The position numbers were made by a program, and so were the translations under genes. A model generated the notes under the pieces. It worked only from the letters and a program-made list of their open reading frames with translations. It had not been told where the DNA came from and searched no databases. A stretch of DNA of 64,000 bases from Prochilodus magdalenae (Eukaryota; Chordata; Actinopteri; Characiformes; Prochilodontidae), in contig JAMWET010007210.1 in NCBI GenBank assembly GCA_024036415.1, forward strand, positions 201,001-265,000, read 5' to 3'. Below, piece by piece: positions 1 to 12,570 of this stretch. Positions within the stretch are counted from its first letter, which is position 1. Every line of letters starts with the position of its first letter.

Positions 1-1220
1 AGCTGAAAATGTTATTTTTGGTAATTAGGCTGGTTGGGATGAAATATCATGCGTTGTTTCTTCTCTAAAGCCTGACTCCTTTTGTTTTCCTTGTGTTATC
101 TTAAATAAATTTTATGATAAGTCATTATTAAGCATCTGTTATGATGGTGATAACCATGATTAACACAATAATCTGAAAATGGATTGATGAATGTGGCTAT
201 TAGAAGTATTTCTTATCATTCTGAACCATAAATGTGTGGAACCCGTTGAAGCTCTTCATCTCCCATCGAGGTGTGACCCATAAATCAGATTCTAATATAA
301 ATAATATAGTATAATATAATATGCACTGTACTTTTCGATCTGTATGTTTTGCTTATGGGCCAGACTTGTATCTTTTTCTCACCAGCCGTTCCTGCATGCA
401 GCAGTCCCGTTACAAGCCCAGGGTTGTTTCCATGTTTTTGAGCTCCCAGATTTTTTTCCGCTCGCTCCAGTGCTCTGGGGTTTTGCACCCTAAGGGCTGT
501 GTGCGCTGTGCTGCTTTTGTGTACACGGAGACGAGGAACTTTCACTGAGCGTGTCCTTCCAGAACCTTCCTTCTCACACATCTGAAAGAATTCCTTAATT
601 GGCTCAGTTTATTTGAAAGCTGATTTGTTTAGGTTATCAGCAGCCACTGCTAATCCAGAATCTTTTTAAACCCAGGCGGCCTGTTAAAACAGACAGATTT
701 ACAGATTACAAGCATTGTGATGACAACACCAGGCACAGATCCATTATTCTATTTCATAAATAGTATGTAATAAATCCAGTATTTTGTTTACTGGTCCACT
801 TTCACAGCATGTTTGCCTATCTCCCTAATTTTTCTTTAATATTAATGGATAATTTTCTTTCAGCTTTTCTTCACTCCAAAGAGATAGGTGTGTTTTTAGT
901 AATGTTCCTGTGCATAAATAGTGTAATAATGATGATGAAATATGAATGTATTTTTCACATACCTGATGTTGTGGTATCAGCCAGCACATATTAGGTGTTT
1001 GCTTCTTCGGTTTAGCACGGGTACTATGAGGCTAACAGTGCTAATGTAGGAGCTAAGTTTATTTAATAGTATTATGTATTTGTATTTAAAAATAAGACTA
1101 GTATTAATAGTATTATGCATTTATTCTGTTATATTCTGGACATCTGTGAAAAAAAGAAAGTCAGTTTAATGTCCAATTTAGACACACAGCAGTATTTCAG
1201 GTCCTATGTATGGGTTTCCT
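1..1220. other. non-coding DNA, nothing recognised
   Basis: AT-rich DNA with short open frames only. No domain, splice-bounded exon, repeat unit or RNA gene could be recognised. Confidence 0.6.
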
Positions 1221-1238
1221 GAGGGATGAGTTTTAGGG

Positions 1239-1276
<38 letters not shown>

Positions 1277-1321
1277 AGAGAGGGGGATAGAGAGAGAGAG
1301 AGAGAGAGAGAGAAGAGAGGG

Positions 1322-1362
<41 letters not shown>

Positions 1363-1369
1363 GAGACAC

Positions 1370-1404
<35 letters not shown>

Positions 1405-1435
1405 GCAGAGAGCTATGGAAAAGAGTAGAGGGGGG

Positions 1436-1467
<32 letters not shown>

Positions 1468-1609
1468 GTAGAGAGCTATGGAAAAGAGTAGAGGGGGGGA
1501 GAGAGAGAGAGAGAGACAGAGAAAGAGACACAGAGAGAGTGAGAGAGAGTAGAGAGCTATGGAAAAGAGTAGAGGGGGGAGAGAGAGAGAGACACAGAGA
1601 GAGAGAGAG

Positions 1610-1676
<67 letters not shown>

Positions 1677-1724
1677 AGGGGGATAGAGAGAGAGAGAGAG
1701 AGAGAAGAGAGAAGAGAGGGGGAT

Positions 1725-1755
<31 letters not shown>

Positions 1756-1760
1756 AGCAT
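1221..1760 (+). repeat. GA-rich compound microsatellite/minisatellite
   Basis: More than 500 bp is almost entirely GA dinucleotides with interspersed gggg, aagag and cacaga variants. A longer unit recurs: gagagctatggaaaagagta appears near 1408, 1471 and 1552, and a diverged copy (agagcatggaaaagc) near 1753. Spacing is 63 and then 81 bp, which indicates duplication of a larger block. The serine/leucine-only frames on the - strand and the Arg/Glu frame on the + strand are translated repeat, not proteins. Confidence 0.95.
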
Positions 1761-3927
1761 GGAAAAGCTCCACTTGTGTCGTTGTACTCCGAAGCCGTTT
1801 GGTTGAAATAGACGCTAACGAACTCATTGTAACCCGACTCCCTTCCTACGCCTCTGAAGACGGTAACAGGGTTGCGTTCGGAATACTTCACAACACACAA
1901 GAAACAGGGCTACACTAAAAAAGAATAGAACCCTATAGCCACCTGTCTCTCTCTTCCATAAATACAGCCCCCAGGTTCTCTCAAACCACACCCAGGTCTT
2001 CATTAATGTCATGTAGGATAGATCCGTTGCCACGGTCTGGGACACAGCATGCCTGGAAACTATTAAAAACTAATTTCACCATGTATCTGAGCAGTGAATG
2101 TGATTTACCACACAGTATGACGTGCTGGGAACTATGGAAATAACAAAACCTGCAGCAGTACCGTGTAGCTGAACACCTGTTGTCCAAAGTGGCTCACCAT
2201 TAGTTCACATAGTTCACAGCAAGTCATACGGTGCTGTAAATCCAAAAGCCAGGTCATCAACCTTACCCGACCTTAAAGAAGACCTTGGGAATGTATTACC
2301 GGAAGGATTCAGGTGTCCGTTGAAGTGTTGGTAGCAGTGTTAGCCAAAACACCAAACATGTCCTGTGTAATTGACTACATGAGGAGTAAATTGAAAATGG
2401 TGTAGGTTTGATTCTTGGCCGAACCGTTCCTTCTAGACTGGTACATGTAAATGGCGGCTGTCGTGTGTCTTATAAAGCAGCCCAAGCTAAACCATGCTTC
2501 ATTACCTAAAGGTGAGCAGGTGAGTAGGAGGAGCTCTGCTTGTAACTCAACCACTTACCCACATAGTCAGTTCAGAAGGCAAAATATCTACCCAAGGGAA
2601 ATCCCCATTATCACGCAGTACGTGTGCAGTTTTCTGGCCATATGACGCTTGAGGTCCTCCAGAGAACCTCTTTATTCATTTGCTTCTTTAGCTAGTCTGG
2701 TGTTTGGTTGTTCCATGTTCCTGTAGATCTGAGGAGACTTCCCTAATTCATGTGGACATCAGCACCTTTAATAGTTAACGTTGTTTAGAAGAGAACCAAT
2801 TAGTCGGTACTGCTACCGGTGCCACTCTGGTGCATCTCTATTACCCGGATCACACAACATGTCTTAATCCAGCTGCAAATCTGAGCCATTTCACAGCTAA
2901 AAACACAGAGCGGGGACGCTGATCAGCCTCATTTGTGGAATATTGGATCAGTTATTTCAGGCTTAGCCACATCAAGGGGAAAATGGCAGGAAACATCATG
3001 CACGCAGCACACAGACCTGCTGCTCCCTCCGTTTAAGAGGATTATACAGTGTGTGATGTGGATACAGATGACATTACTATCCAGCATTAGGAGCTTGGGA
3101 TTGGACTTGCATAAGCAGATGCTGATTAAGACTTGCGGAAGTTCCTTTGCTTTGATGATTTTTTTTATTGTTTGTCTTTCCACACTGCTGAGAGTTCCTT
3201 GCTAATTGTGATGTTTCTTGACGGTTGTTTATTTAATTATGCAGTCAGTTAATTCAGTTGTCTTATTTATTTCGTTATTTTACAATTCCCACGTATCACG
3301 GATAGGCGAGTTGTTACAGGACTTGACTGTACAGTCATCGGATTAAGGCCCGGTAAGAGTTTCAGTTCATACAGACTTTTCACTCTGTGTTGGGTTAGAC
3401 TGGGACAGTGTTTCGTTTGAAGTCTGAGGCGTCCTAATTGAAATCAAGGCCAACCGGTGTCAGGATGGAACCTGCACCGCCAGGCTGGGCTTTTGAACAG
3501 GTGGGGCTCCACAGTTCACGTAATGGGAAGAAGTATTCCTGTCACAGATGGTTGGGTTCATTTCTGGTGGCACCTGGAACCCAGTGGGCGCAGGAGCACA
3601 CACACACATACACAAAAACACACGGGTATAGCCTCTCTCCTTCTTGTACCACCCACCATGATGGATGAGACAACTGTGGCCACCCTGGCACCATGTGGGC
3701 ACGGCTTTGGAAGGCATTAGCAGCTGCATTTTGTGTATTCCGCAGTAGTCAGCTACTGCCATATGATCAGTGTGATCACTGTTTGTGCTATTAGGAAACC
3801 ATGCTTGATCCATAGTGGGTGTGCACTTGCTCTATTTTCTATCTTTAAGGTTGAGCAGTTTAGATCATGAATAATCGGATATGAACTAAAGTTGCTATGT
3901 TATCCAGGTCCCATCACGGGTATCTAT
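1761..3927. other. non-coding DNA, nothing recognised
   Basis: No gene or transposon recognised. It holds a short CA-rich stretch at 3597-3628. The overlapping frames on both strands at 2930-3205 and 3440-3813 show no family features. Confidence 0.55.
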
Positions 3928-4739
3928 AATGGAGAGTACCAGTACTAAAGTATGTACCTTCAGATGTACTTAAGTATGGAGAGTACCAGTACTAAAGTAT
4001 GTACCTTCAGATGTACTTAAGTATGGAGAGTACCAGTACTAAAGTATGTACCTTCAGATGTACTTAAGTATGGAGAGTACCAGTACTAAAGTACGTACCT
4101 TCAGATGTACTTAAGTATGGAGAGTACCAGTACTGAAGTACGTACCTTCAGATGTACTTAAGTATGGAGAGTACCAGTACTGAAGTACGTACCTTCAGAT
4201 GTACTTAAGTATGGAGAGTAACAGTACTAAAGTATGTACCTTCAGATGTACTTAAGTATGGAGAGTACCAGTACTAAAGTATGTACCTTCAGATGTACTT
4301 AAGTATGGAGAGTAACAGTACTAAAGTATGTACCTTCAGATGTACTTAAGTATGGAGAGTACCAGTATTAAAGTATGTACCTTAAGATGTATTTAAGTAT
4401 GGAGAGTACCAGTACTAAAGTATGTACCTTCAGATGTACTTAAGTATGGAGAGTACCAGTACTAAAGTATGTACCTTCAGATGTACTTAAGTATGGAGAG
4501 TACCAGTAGTAAAGTATGTACCTTCAGATGTACTTAAGTATGGAGAGTAACAGTACTAAAGTATGTACCTTCAGATGTACTTAAGTATGGAGAGTAACAG
4601 TACTAAAGTATGTACTTCAGATGTACTTAAGTATGGAGAGTAACAGTACTAAAGTATGTACCTTCAGATGTACTTAAGTATGGAGAGTACCGGTACTAAA
4701 GTATGTACCTTCAGATGTACTTAAGTATGGAGAGTAACA
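3928..4739 (+). repeat. 47-bp minisatellite, about 17 units
   Basis: The unit starts TATGGAGAGTACCAGTACTA and continues through AAGTATGTACCTTCAGATG to TACTTAAG. Successive unit starts at 3975, 4022 and 4069 are 47 bp apart. Units differ at a few fixed places: GTACCAG or GTAACAG, ACTAAAG or ACTGAAG, TATGTACC or TACGTACC. One unit near 4610 has lost a C (gtacttcag). The unit is rich in GTAC and has short palindromes (AGTACT, TACTTAAGTA). There are no spacers between units, and 47 is not a multiple of three, so it is neither a CRISPR nor a coding repeat. Confidence 0.97.
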
Positions 4740-7223
4740 GGAGCATGGTTTATTACGGCTCTAATGTTCTATTATCATTTCTGGAACAGGACTCTTCATC
4801 AGCTCAGTGTAGGTGAAGAGACTCTAGTGTCTCTCAGTCCACCAGTCTTTAACAGAAGCTGTCTGACCCTGACGTCTATTCACATCATCATCAGCACAGA
4901 ACAGTGGAGGAGAACAGGTTCTGTTAGCTAGAACCAAGCTCTGTCCAACAGGTCAAAACAAGCTCAAAACACACAAGTGTGTGCTGTGCCCTGATTGGTG
5001 GACATGCTTCACCCATCCTTGGTTTTAATGTATTATGCTAAAAGGAGTAATGGAATTAAATAATATTATAGACATAATAAATACAGATAAGTCCATATTA
5101 TATTTTGTTGTAATATTTAATATATATTTCTATGTTTTCCTGGTGCTAAAAGAGTGGCCTTCGGTGTTTGGACTGGAAAGGAATTGACCTGCACAATACT
5201 GTACCTGTTCTGTATAACAGCCTGTATGAACTCCAGTGTCCGTTTTGGTTTTTGTGAAGGTAATGGAATTCATGTTGATAAGAAATGATCTCTTGAGATC
5301 AATTTAAAGGCAGATTTTCCAAACTGATCATTTTCCCTTCATTACAATATCTCGTCATGCGTTCAGATGCACTTCTCCAGAACCCTGCTATTTAAAAACT
5401 TATTTTTTCTTTTCTTACTTGCTGCTTTTATTCTAAAACGAGCCCATTAGGCTGTGAAATCCGGAGCCAAATTAGCTCTGCCAAAATACTCCACAGAGAG
5501 ACCACAAAAGGAGAATGTGCTGGGTTTATTCTCTCGTATTAGGAGAATATCGTCTCCTCTCGCAGCGCACAGTTAAGAGGAATATTGTTGCATTATTCAC
5601 TGATATGGCTGAACCCTAAGCATTTCTCTAATCATCTGAAATCCTGACCCGTACACGGTGGCCTGCCACTTCCACATGCAGCAGAATGTACTTAACCTTG
5701 TGGTCACTCTCAGCTCCACGGGGTCTTTGGCTGCGTGCTCTTGGCTGCAGCGTAGCCTGTGTTTGCACTTGCCGCTTCCCTCCCTCTCCCCTTAAGAGCA
5801 ATGTGAGGTGCTGCCGTCGTAAGTCGAATTAAATCAAGCAGATATCTCAACCGCAGGCCATTAGTTCCAGAGAAGGCAGGCATTATGAGTAATTATGCCA
5901 AAACTGCCATTATTAATGCGGCTGCTTCCTCCCCGGGGGCCACTGCGCCAACGTCTCGGCTGGGAAAGCTCAGGATGCAGGAGAGCAAAGATGATGTCTC
6001 TCCCTCTATTACTTAGCCCATTATGTTGTTGGTTTTCCCCACAAATGACACAACACTGGAAAATATGAGAGAAAGAAATAATAAATGGCTCCATGAAAAA
6101 CATGATGATGATCTTCCAGAGCAGGATAGGAGGACATGACAGATTTGCTATCATGCCATGTAATTCCGACGTTTGAAGGGGAATTTGAATGAGTTTCCTC
6201 CTCTACTTTCTCTCTGCTGTGCTAACAGCTTAGGAGAGTAACGCAGCACCGCTATCTGCGTCCGCTTTCGGATCTGTAAGTTGCTCAAACGTCAGGGACA
6301 AAGAGCTGGGCTCGACGCGGGCAGAGCTAAAAGCCTAAGGAGAGTTATTTGACAAGTGGATAGTCAAGCACACCTGGAAAACCCAGGCAGTCATAACAGA
6401 AGGGGTGTGAGACAGGTGGAGGTCGACAACCAGGACGTCCAAACAACCAGGCAAACAGATCAAAAGGAGAAGAGCAGAAGAGAGAGAGTCGAAGACAAAG
6501 GGAAGTCAGAACGAGAAAATGGCAACGAGAAAGTCACACGCTCGGAAATCCAAACTGGGTTTCGCAAAACTTCGCAATGTGTGTTTGTGTGGGAGTCAAT
6601 ACACAAATGAGCTAGACCATGAACGATTGTTTGACTGGGGACAGGTGAGTGTGAAGTCATCAGATAGTGCACTCTGAGAAATGGAGTCCGGGAGATCGGC
6701 GGGGTTAGGGGGACCTGGAGGGGACAGATGAATTGACTATAAAGTTATTATTTAATTATTGATGAATTAAAATGGAAACATTGATTAACTTTGTTTCTAA
6801 TGTTACTCGCAGGATTTTTAATTTCCTGGACACACAACAACTTCAAAAGCGAACCTTTATACAGTGTAGAGAAACTTTAAGTAGAGGTTATTAATATTTC
6901 AGAGGAGATTACATAGAACATAATCCACAATAACAGAAAGTGAAAATCAGTGGACAGGAAGAGTAAATCAAGGTTCCGAAACTAGAGTTTAATTAGAACA
7001 AGACCAGGAAGACCACCAGGAATGCCAACAGATTATCAGTAATGTCAAAGTCATTCATGAACCAATACTGAGAAAAGGAAACATAAAGAGACATTGGTAA
7101 TCTGAGAAAAATCTCAGAACAACTGGCTGGCCACCAGGAAACAAGTGTCACCAACTTCTAAGACTAAACACACCTGAGTTGTGAAAAACGTCCTGCATAT
7201 TAAAAAAATAACCTGAAAGTGTA
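4740..7223. other. non-coding DNA; possible old transposon debris at 6940-7200
   Basis: No gene recognised. From about 6985 one frame reads RTRPGRPPGMP, which resembles the GRPR-type linker of Tc1 transposases but stops soon after. The stretch caccaacttctaagact at about 7150 recurs near 16950, upstream of the other copies of the inverted-repeat element, so both may come from a larger repeat. The stretch 5860-6170 has several TAATTA-like sites and could be conserved non-coding DNA. Confidence 0.4.
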
Positions 7224-7450
7224 TCGTCATCATCCAGGGAAAAACAAGTATCTCCCAAATGGCCAAAAACGTTATTTAACTTCAATGTCAATGGAACCAG
7301 ACGTCTTTCCAAACAGTTGTGGACCATTTCTGTTGGTCCATTCATCATGTGATTCTCACTCGGTGTTAACAGCAGCTGATGTGTTCAAATAATGCATAAA
7401 AGTAAAAATGGACAAAAGTTAGATACATGTTTTTCATTGGTCAGTGACGA
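7224..7450 (-). mobile_element. short inverted-repeat DNA element (MITE-like), copy 1
   Basis: The left end (tcgtcatcatccagggaaaa, then acaagtatctccc) and right end (gatacatgttttt, then cattggtcagtgacga) are inverted relatives of each other. The interior, including cagacgtctttccaaacag and gagaatcacatg-type sequence, is the reverse complement of the element at 17398-17592. It has no coding capacity. The family cannot be named from sequence alone. Confidence 0.65.
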
Positions 7451-8943
7451 TGTATACTGAAAAAATGGAGGCTGCAATAAAGAAAGGAGGAGCATAGTAC
7501 ACACCGATACAACTGATCCTCTGTTCTGTACTGACTGCAAAATCCATTTACTAAATGAAGGGTGCACGGTGCTCAGTGGAGTGTTCTACAGCTGTGGAGA
7601 TAAGCGAATGAATAAATATGTATGAAAAGTAGCTCACATTAACCCATACATGCAGAACTGTGTGCTAATTTGGGGTTGGGTTGATGGTACGATGGGTTAT
7701 ATGCTGTCTTGACCTGGGCAGATCAGTCGTGCATGCCCTTTGTGTGTCTTGTGTGTCGTGGAGTGGGTTTACCGGTTGATTTCTATTGATCAAAATCCTA
7801 AACAAGCCCTATACAAATAGAACACCCTCTATTGGTATCTGTGCATTCGTGCGTTTCTGTGCCTTCTGTGTTTGGAATGCATTCTCGCTTTATTCTGACA
7901 AATATTTTCGAGTTCATGTTGTTGAATACATTTAGCTCGTGTTGCTGCTAATCCTGGACAGCTTTTTGTGAGAAAGCATTCCTGCTGGTAGTAGGAATAA
8001 AGTGGCTTGCTAACGTTAGCCCCGCTCTAATACGGTAAGTGGGAAAAATTCTGGAGCCAGCACAATGGAGTTGATGGACGCTTTGCTTCCCCGCACGCTC
8101 TCCATCATGCTCGCTGTGTGCTGTCTGAACTTTTGGCTGCGAGTCAGCCAGTGGGCTGGGGAGAGAGAAGATGGCCAACGGTAGCGAGTGCCAGGCGGCA
8201 GATGGTTAAACGCAGGGATGCCTCGCCTGCCGTCCTGCGCCACCCAGATACCATCGTTTCTTATCGTGTCTAAGCCACCCCAGGGCTGGCAGATTGATTA
8301 ATACCAGCCTTTCATCTGCGAGAACTCTCATGAAGATATCATCACTGCTGAGGAGGATGTCCCCAATCTGCTGACCTGACAAAGGATGGCACCCTCTTAT
8401 AAATTACCGCTTCCCTAATTTCCCTCACACCTTCATTATTCTTTCACGTTATCGTCGCCCCATTTTGTAACCATCGGCAAGCTCTTCTGCGCCGGGTTGC
8501 TCGGCTAACGCGCCCGAGAAGATCACAGGCTGGGTTTTGAGTGGCTCCCCTCTGTCATCCAATTTTTACTACGCATTTATAGAACTGGGTGCATGGCTGT
8601 CCTTGTGGGCTCAGCGATCAAAGAGGTTGCCGTGGTGTGCTTAAAGCGCTATGAACTGTTATCGTTATCATTAACAACCTTGAAACCACTGGAGTGCTAC
8701 CAATGGGGTCACCCAGATGTGCAGAGCTTGTGGCACATGCCCTGGAGCACCACTGGTCGGTTCCCAGGACGGTGAATGGTATTTTTAATAGATTGCATTT
8801 CCAGATCATTCCATATGGCTCTTGTGGTGTAGTGTAGTTTCCGAGTGCTGCGAAGCTTTGGTTATATTTTATATATTTTATTATCTTTTTTATCTTCCAG
8901 TAATTTAATAACAAATTAAATAGCCTGTCTGTTTACTTAATAA
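7451..8943. other. non-coding DNA, nothing recognised
   Basis: No gene or named repeat. The overlapping frames at 7948-8243 have no recognisable domain or splice support. Confidence 0.5.
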
Positions 8944-9475
8944 TGTCACGCTGCTGGGTCTCCCTGGCTACTCCGCTCTCCAGAACTCCACGTCTCGATG
9001 ACGTCACTCCCACGAGCTCCCGGTGTAATGCCCTGATTCACTCTAGGTCACCTGAATTTTGACACAGCTGTTGTCGATCACTGCGTGTAGTTTAGCCCCA
9101 GGTTTCCACGTGTTCCTTGCGTAGCTTTGCCAACTGTAGTTTGCAGTTCTGAGCGGCTTTCTTAATCTCCGTCCTTTCTGGTTTTGACTCTTCCCGTGTT
9201 TTGACTACTCCTTTGCCTATTCCCTTTCTGACCTTGTATTCCTCTCGCTGTATGCAGACCTCCGTTTATTTGACTCTCCTTCTTGTCTCTTCCTTTGAAC
9301 TTGATTGACTTCACTGACTTCTCTTCCTGGTACTGACCTGCACCTGTCCCTGACTCTGATTCCGCCTTCTCCTACATGCTCTGTATTGCTGTCTACTTGG
9401 ATTGCTCAGTTGTTTAATAAAACAGCTTTGGCTTTCAGCTCTGCACACATCTATCCGGAGTCTTTTGCCCTGACC
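8944..9475 (+). mobile_element. gypsy-like solo LTR (probable)
   Basis: It starts with TGTCACG and carries a long pyrimidine-rich, coding-poor body (tgactctccttcttgtctct and similar). It has a polyadenylation signal (tttaataaaacagc at about 9413) followed by gcacacatctatccggagtc, and ends near ccctgacc. This layout is typical of fish Metaviridae LTRs. No internal gag/pol lies beside it, so it would be a solo LTR. The edges are approximate. Confidence 0.5.
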
Positions 9476-9479
9476 ATTA

Positions 9480-9520
9480 AAGATAAGATAAGATAATAAG
9501 ATAATCCTTTATTAAAGCAA
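9480..9520 (+). repeat. (GATAA)n stretch with LINE-like tail sequence
   Basis: agataagataagataataag is followed by ataatcctttattaaag. This resembles the 3' tail of a common fish LINE. It directly abuts the probable LTR end. Confidence 0.4.
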
Positions 9521-12499
9521 GAACCAATCACCAGAAACAGAACCAGTCTGTTTAGACTGTACCGTAGTTAGAGGTTGTTCCTGTGGGGACTGGGTTGTCT
9601 TAATTTTACAGTTTGTAGGTTGGTATGAGCTCCAGATGGCCAAAAGGGTCTGCACAAGCACTGAAAAGTGCATTTTGCATAATATGTCGCCTTTAATACC
9701 AGGATAAGACTACACAAATGTGGCTTGATTATGAGGCAGTGGTGCCGTATCCAGCAAATTTCCAACACGGTGCCCAAATATTAGCACTGGGAACGAGGAA
9801 CGGTCGTGTAGTGTGACATAATCTTAGACCAGCAATATGGCGTCTGGGATGCCTCACAACACCCCGGCATCTGTCTGTCTAGTTTGACACCTCCTAAGAC
9901 ATTTCCCTTGTTCAGTGAGAGGACAGAGGACTCTCTCGTGCGTGCATGTAAGCATGGAGAGGTAAAAGAGACGATGCTGCTGTAACATATGTCATACTAG
10001 CATCTGTTTAGAATATTTAACAGCAGCACTGCAAACACATTACCAAAATGCTAACGGCTAATCACCGATCACAGCAAAACAGCAGCTCAAAACAACTGTA
10101 GTTTAAAGCACCACTGTTCTCACCGTGACGTCGTTTACTCTCCTTTCCTTTTTCTGTTCTGAACATGAAACCTCCAGGATCACACACAGAGCATCTGTAG
10201 CCATGATTGACATTTCCTTGACCTATCTCCCCGACGCCATGTAAGAACATGAACTATGATTGTTTAGAGTTGAGCATGTAGCATCGCCAGTCTCCCAACC
10301 AAGACATGGATTTATGCCATCATGATTTGACAAAGACAGATCAAAATGCCAATGATAGTCAGACATAGTGACCATAGTTTTGTGAATTTGATTCCCATAC
10401 AATAAAGCTTTTCCAATTCTGGAATTTTGTGAATACAATCTACTTTTATTTATTCATCACGTGTGTAAGGCATATCATATTCAGAATAGTGATAACAACT
10501 TCCAGCAACCTGATCAGGCCCCTGTAAGAGGAGACGTTTAGAAGCGATGTTGTTATTCAGAATCTTATAGGACAGATTCATTTTTCGATTACATTTTTTA
10601 ACTACCCCCGGTGAAGCCATCCGTCAAGCTTGGTCTCTCATTATCCTGAGGGATCAGACATGATCTTGTTGCTAGAATAAACATATGTGGACAACTTGTG
10701 AAACCGCAAACAAGGATGCCCACACTTTCAACAGACTAACACCACCCACTAGAGTTAGTCCTGGTTGCCATGCACCACCTTTGCTCAACAGATTAATTTC
10801 ATATGTCTATTCATTGTTTTCTTGACTTTTCCACATGTGTATGTTGTCCTATTCCCTGGATTGGTTAACCACACACTCCCACACATGGTGCTGAGATTTA
10901 GTCCTGCACTGCAAGGTATTGTGGTGGGCCCCATGGGGGTCCAGCGGAAATGCAGACCCTTACTGTTGTTAGTTGAGGTCAGAGCACACCTCTGCATGCA
11001 TGGTTAACGAGTGGGTTAGCCCGTTAGACAATGTGAGATACTTGCTTACTCTAATGAGCTCATGTGTGTTGTTCCCACCAACATTCAGCCCAAAATCTCT
11101 CATGGCTGTCCCCAAAGGTCTCATGTCCTAGTGGGACTAGGTGTCTGCTAAACTCAGTAGACTAACATACATTTGCAGAATGGGCAGGAATACCGATAGG
11201 GTCAGAGGTCAGATGAAATCAGTGCATAGCCCAAACACCTTTTATTCAGTTCCTCTGTCAACTAGATAATTCTCAGAGCCATGCGAGACATGTCGCCTGG
11301 TCTCAAGGTTATCTCTCACGTATCTCAGGCCCTTGGTCTACGGAGGAATGGGAATCGATTAGAGGCAGGCAGGCTGCCATGCTGGATCTAACTAAGAGGT
11401 AAATCTAGATGAGAACACTTAATGCTGGTTTTAACTCAGTGGGTAACTGTAACCGTTGGCTTCGCCCGATGGCCGGGATTTACGCATGCTGGTTTGGTTT
11501 CACCGTGAAATGGAGTCGGCCCCCCTTTACCAACATTCTCCTCAATCAGTCCGAGCTCAGTGGTGGTGGCCTGCTCCCTCTTTGCCTCTCTGTGGCTGAG
11601 TAATGGCCTGCTTCTCCCCTCCTGTCACTATGAAAGGTGGCGCTGCCTCTTTCCTGTTCTGCCTTTTTTTCTGAGCACCTCCTTTCAACGGGTGAGGCAA
11701 TCCCAACTGAGATCTCTATCCTGGGTGATTTATCTGATGTATGGGCTTGCACAGAGTCAATCTCTCTCTCTCTTCTCTTTTTCCCATTTCTGGCTCACTC
11801 AGCATCTCTGTGACTCTTGTTTTAATGGAGGTCCGTAATTTGTGTGGCAGTGAATCTCTTGTTGATTGGGTTTCCTCACCCTGCTATTAATAACAGGTGG
11901 TGTTGTTTAAAGAAGACCATGGCTAAGTGAACAAAAATGCCCACAGTCGTTTCTAAACGACTTGGCACCCTGCTGTTAGGCAGAGGAGAGACGAGGCAAG
12001 AGGAGGCAAGCGAGGATGAGAGGGGGACTGCTTGTCATCAAATTTTGTCTGATGGTAAATTATTCATCGAGACCGGGAGGCAGCTACTGCTTCTGTCTTG
12101 GTCACATGGGGGGGTTTGCATCTGGCACCTGTAAATATCTCCGGCTCTGCTGTATGTGATCCAGCATTCTGTTTGAATGCAGGTGAACCCTCAAAGCCCT
12201 TTGGCTCCATGTCCTCTGTCCTCTCTTCTCCAGTTCTCCTAAACCCTGGATCCGCTATGCTGCAGTGTGTTAGTCTGCTGGTGTCTTTTCCGAAGCTGCA
12301 GTGAGCCTGCGCATTAGCCTCGAGTTTGCTGGCTTGAGTGCGCATGAGCCGATGCAACCGATCCCTTCTCTTTATTCGATTCTCGTGCTTCTTCTTCTGG
12401 CTTGTCTCGATGTCTGCATGTGTGCTTATGCGCCTTGTTTTGCCTGCTGCTTCATCCGCCTCCCTCCCCTCTCCCTTTCTCTCAGACACACGCTGTGCT
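9521..12499. other. non-coding DNA, nothing recognised
   Basis: No coding exon or transposon could be supported. The stretch 11540-12300 has low repeat content, lies just upstream of the beta-neurexin promoter region and might hold regulatory sequence. The open frames there (for example 12064-12489 on the - strand) have no family features. Confidence 0.45.
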
Positions 12500-12521
12500 G
12501 CTCTAACGCCCCCCCTACCCC

Positions 12522-12523
<2 letters not shown>

Positions 12524-12563
<40 letters not shown>

Positions 12564-12570
12564 TCTCTCC
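12524..12570 (+). repeat. (CT)n microsatellite in the promoter region
   Basis: About 20 CT units with a few interruptions (ccctctctct, cctttcc) sit about 1.5 kb upstream of the beta-neurexin ATG. Confidence 0.9.

Noticed and set aside
1178..1900. 240- and 207-codon frames made of Ser/Leu
   Set aside because: They are translations of the GA/CT microsatellite.
3928..4739. Regular repeats suggesting a CRISPR array
   Set aside because: Units are contiguous with no spacers, and the genome is vertebrate.
12064..12489. 141-codon - strand frame
   Set aside because: Low-complexity and charged, opposite the beta-neurexin promoter region, with no family features.
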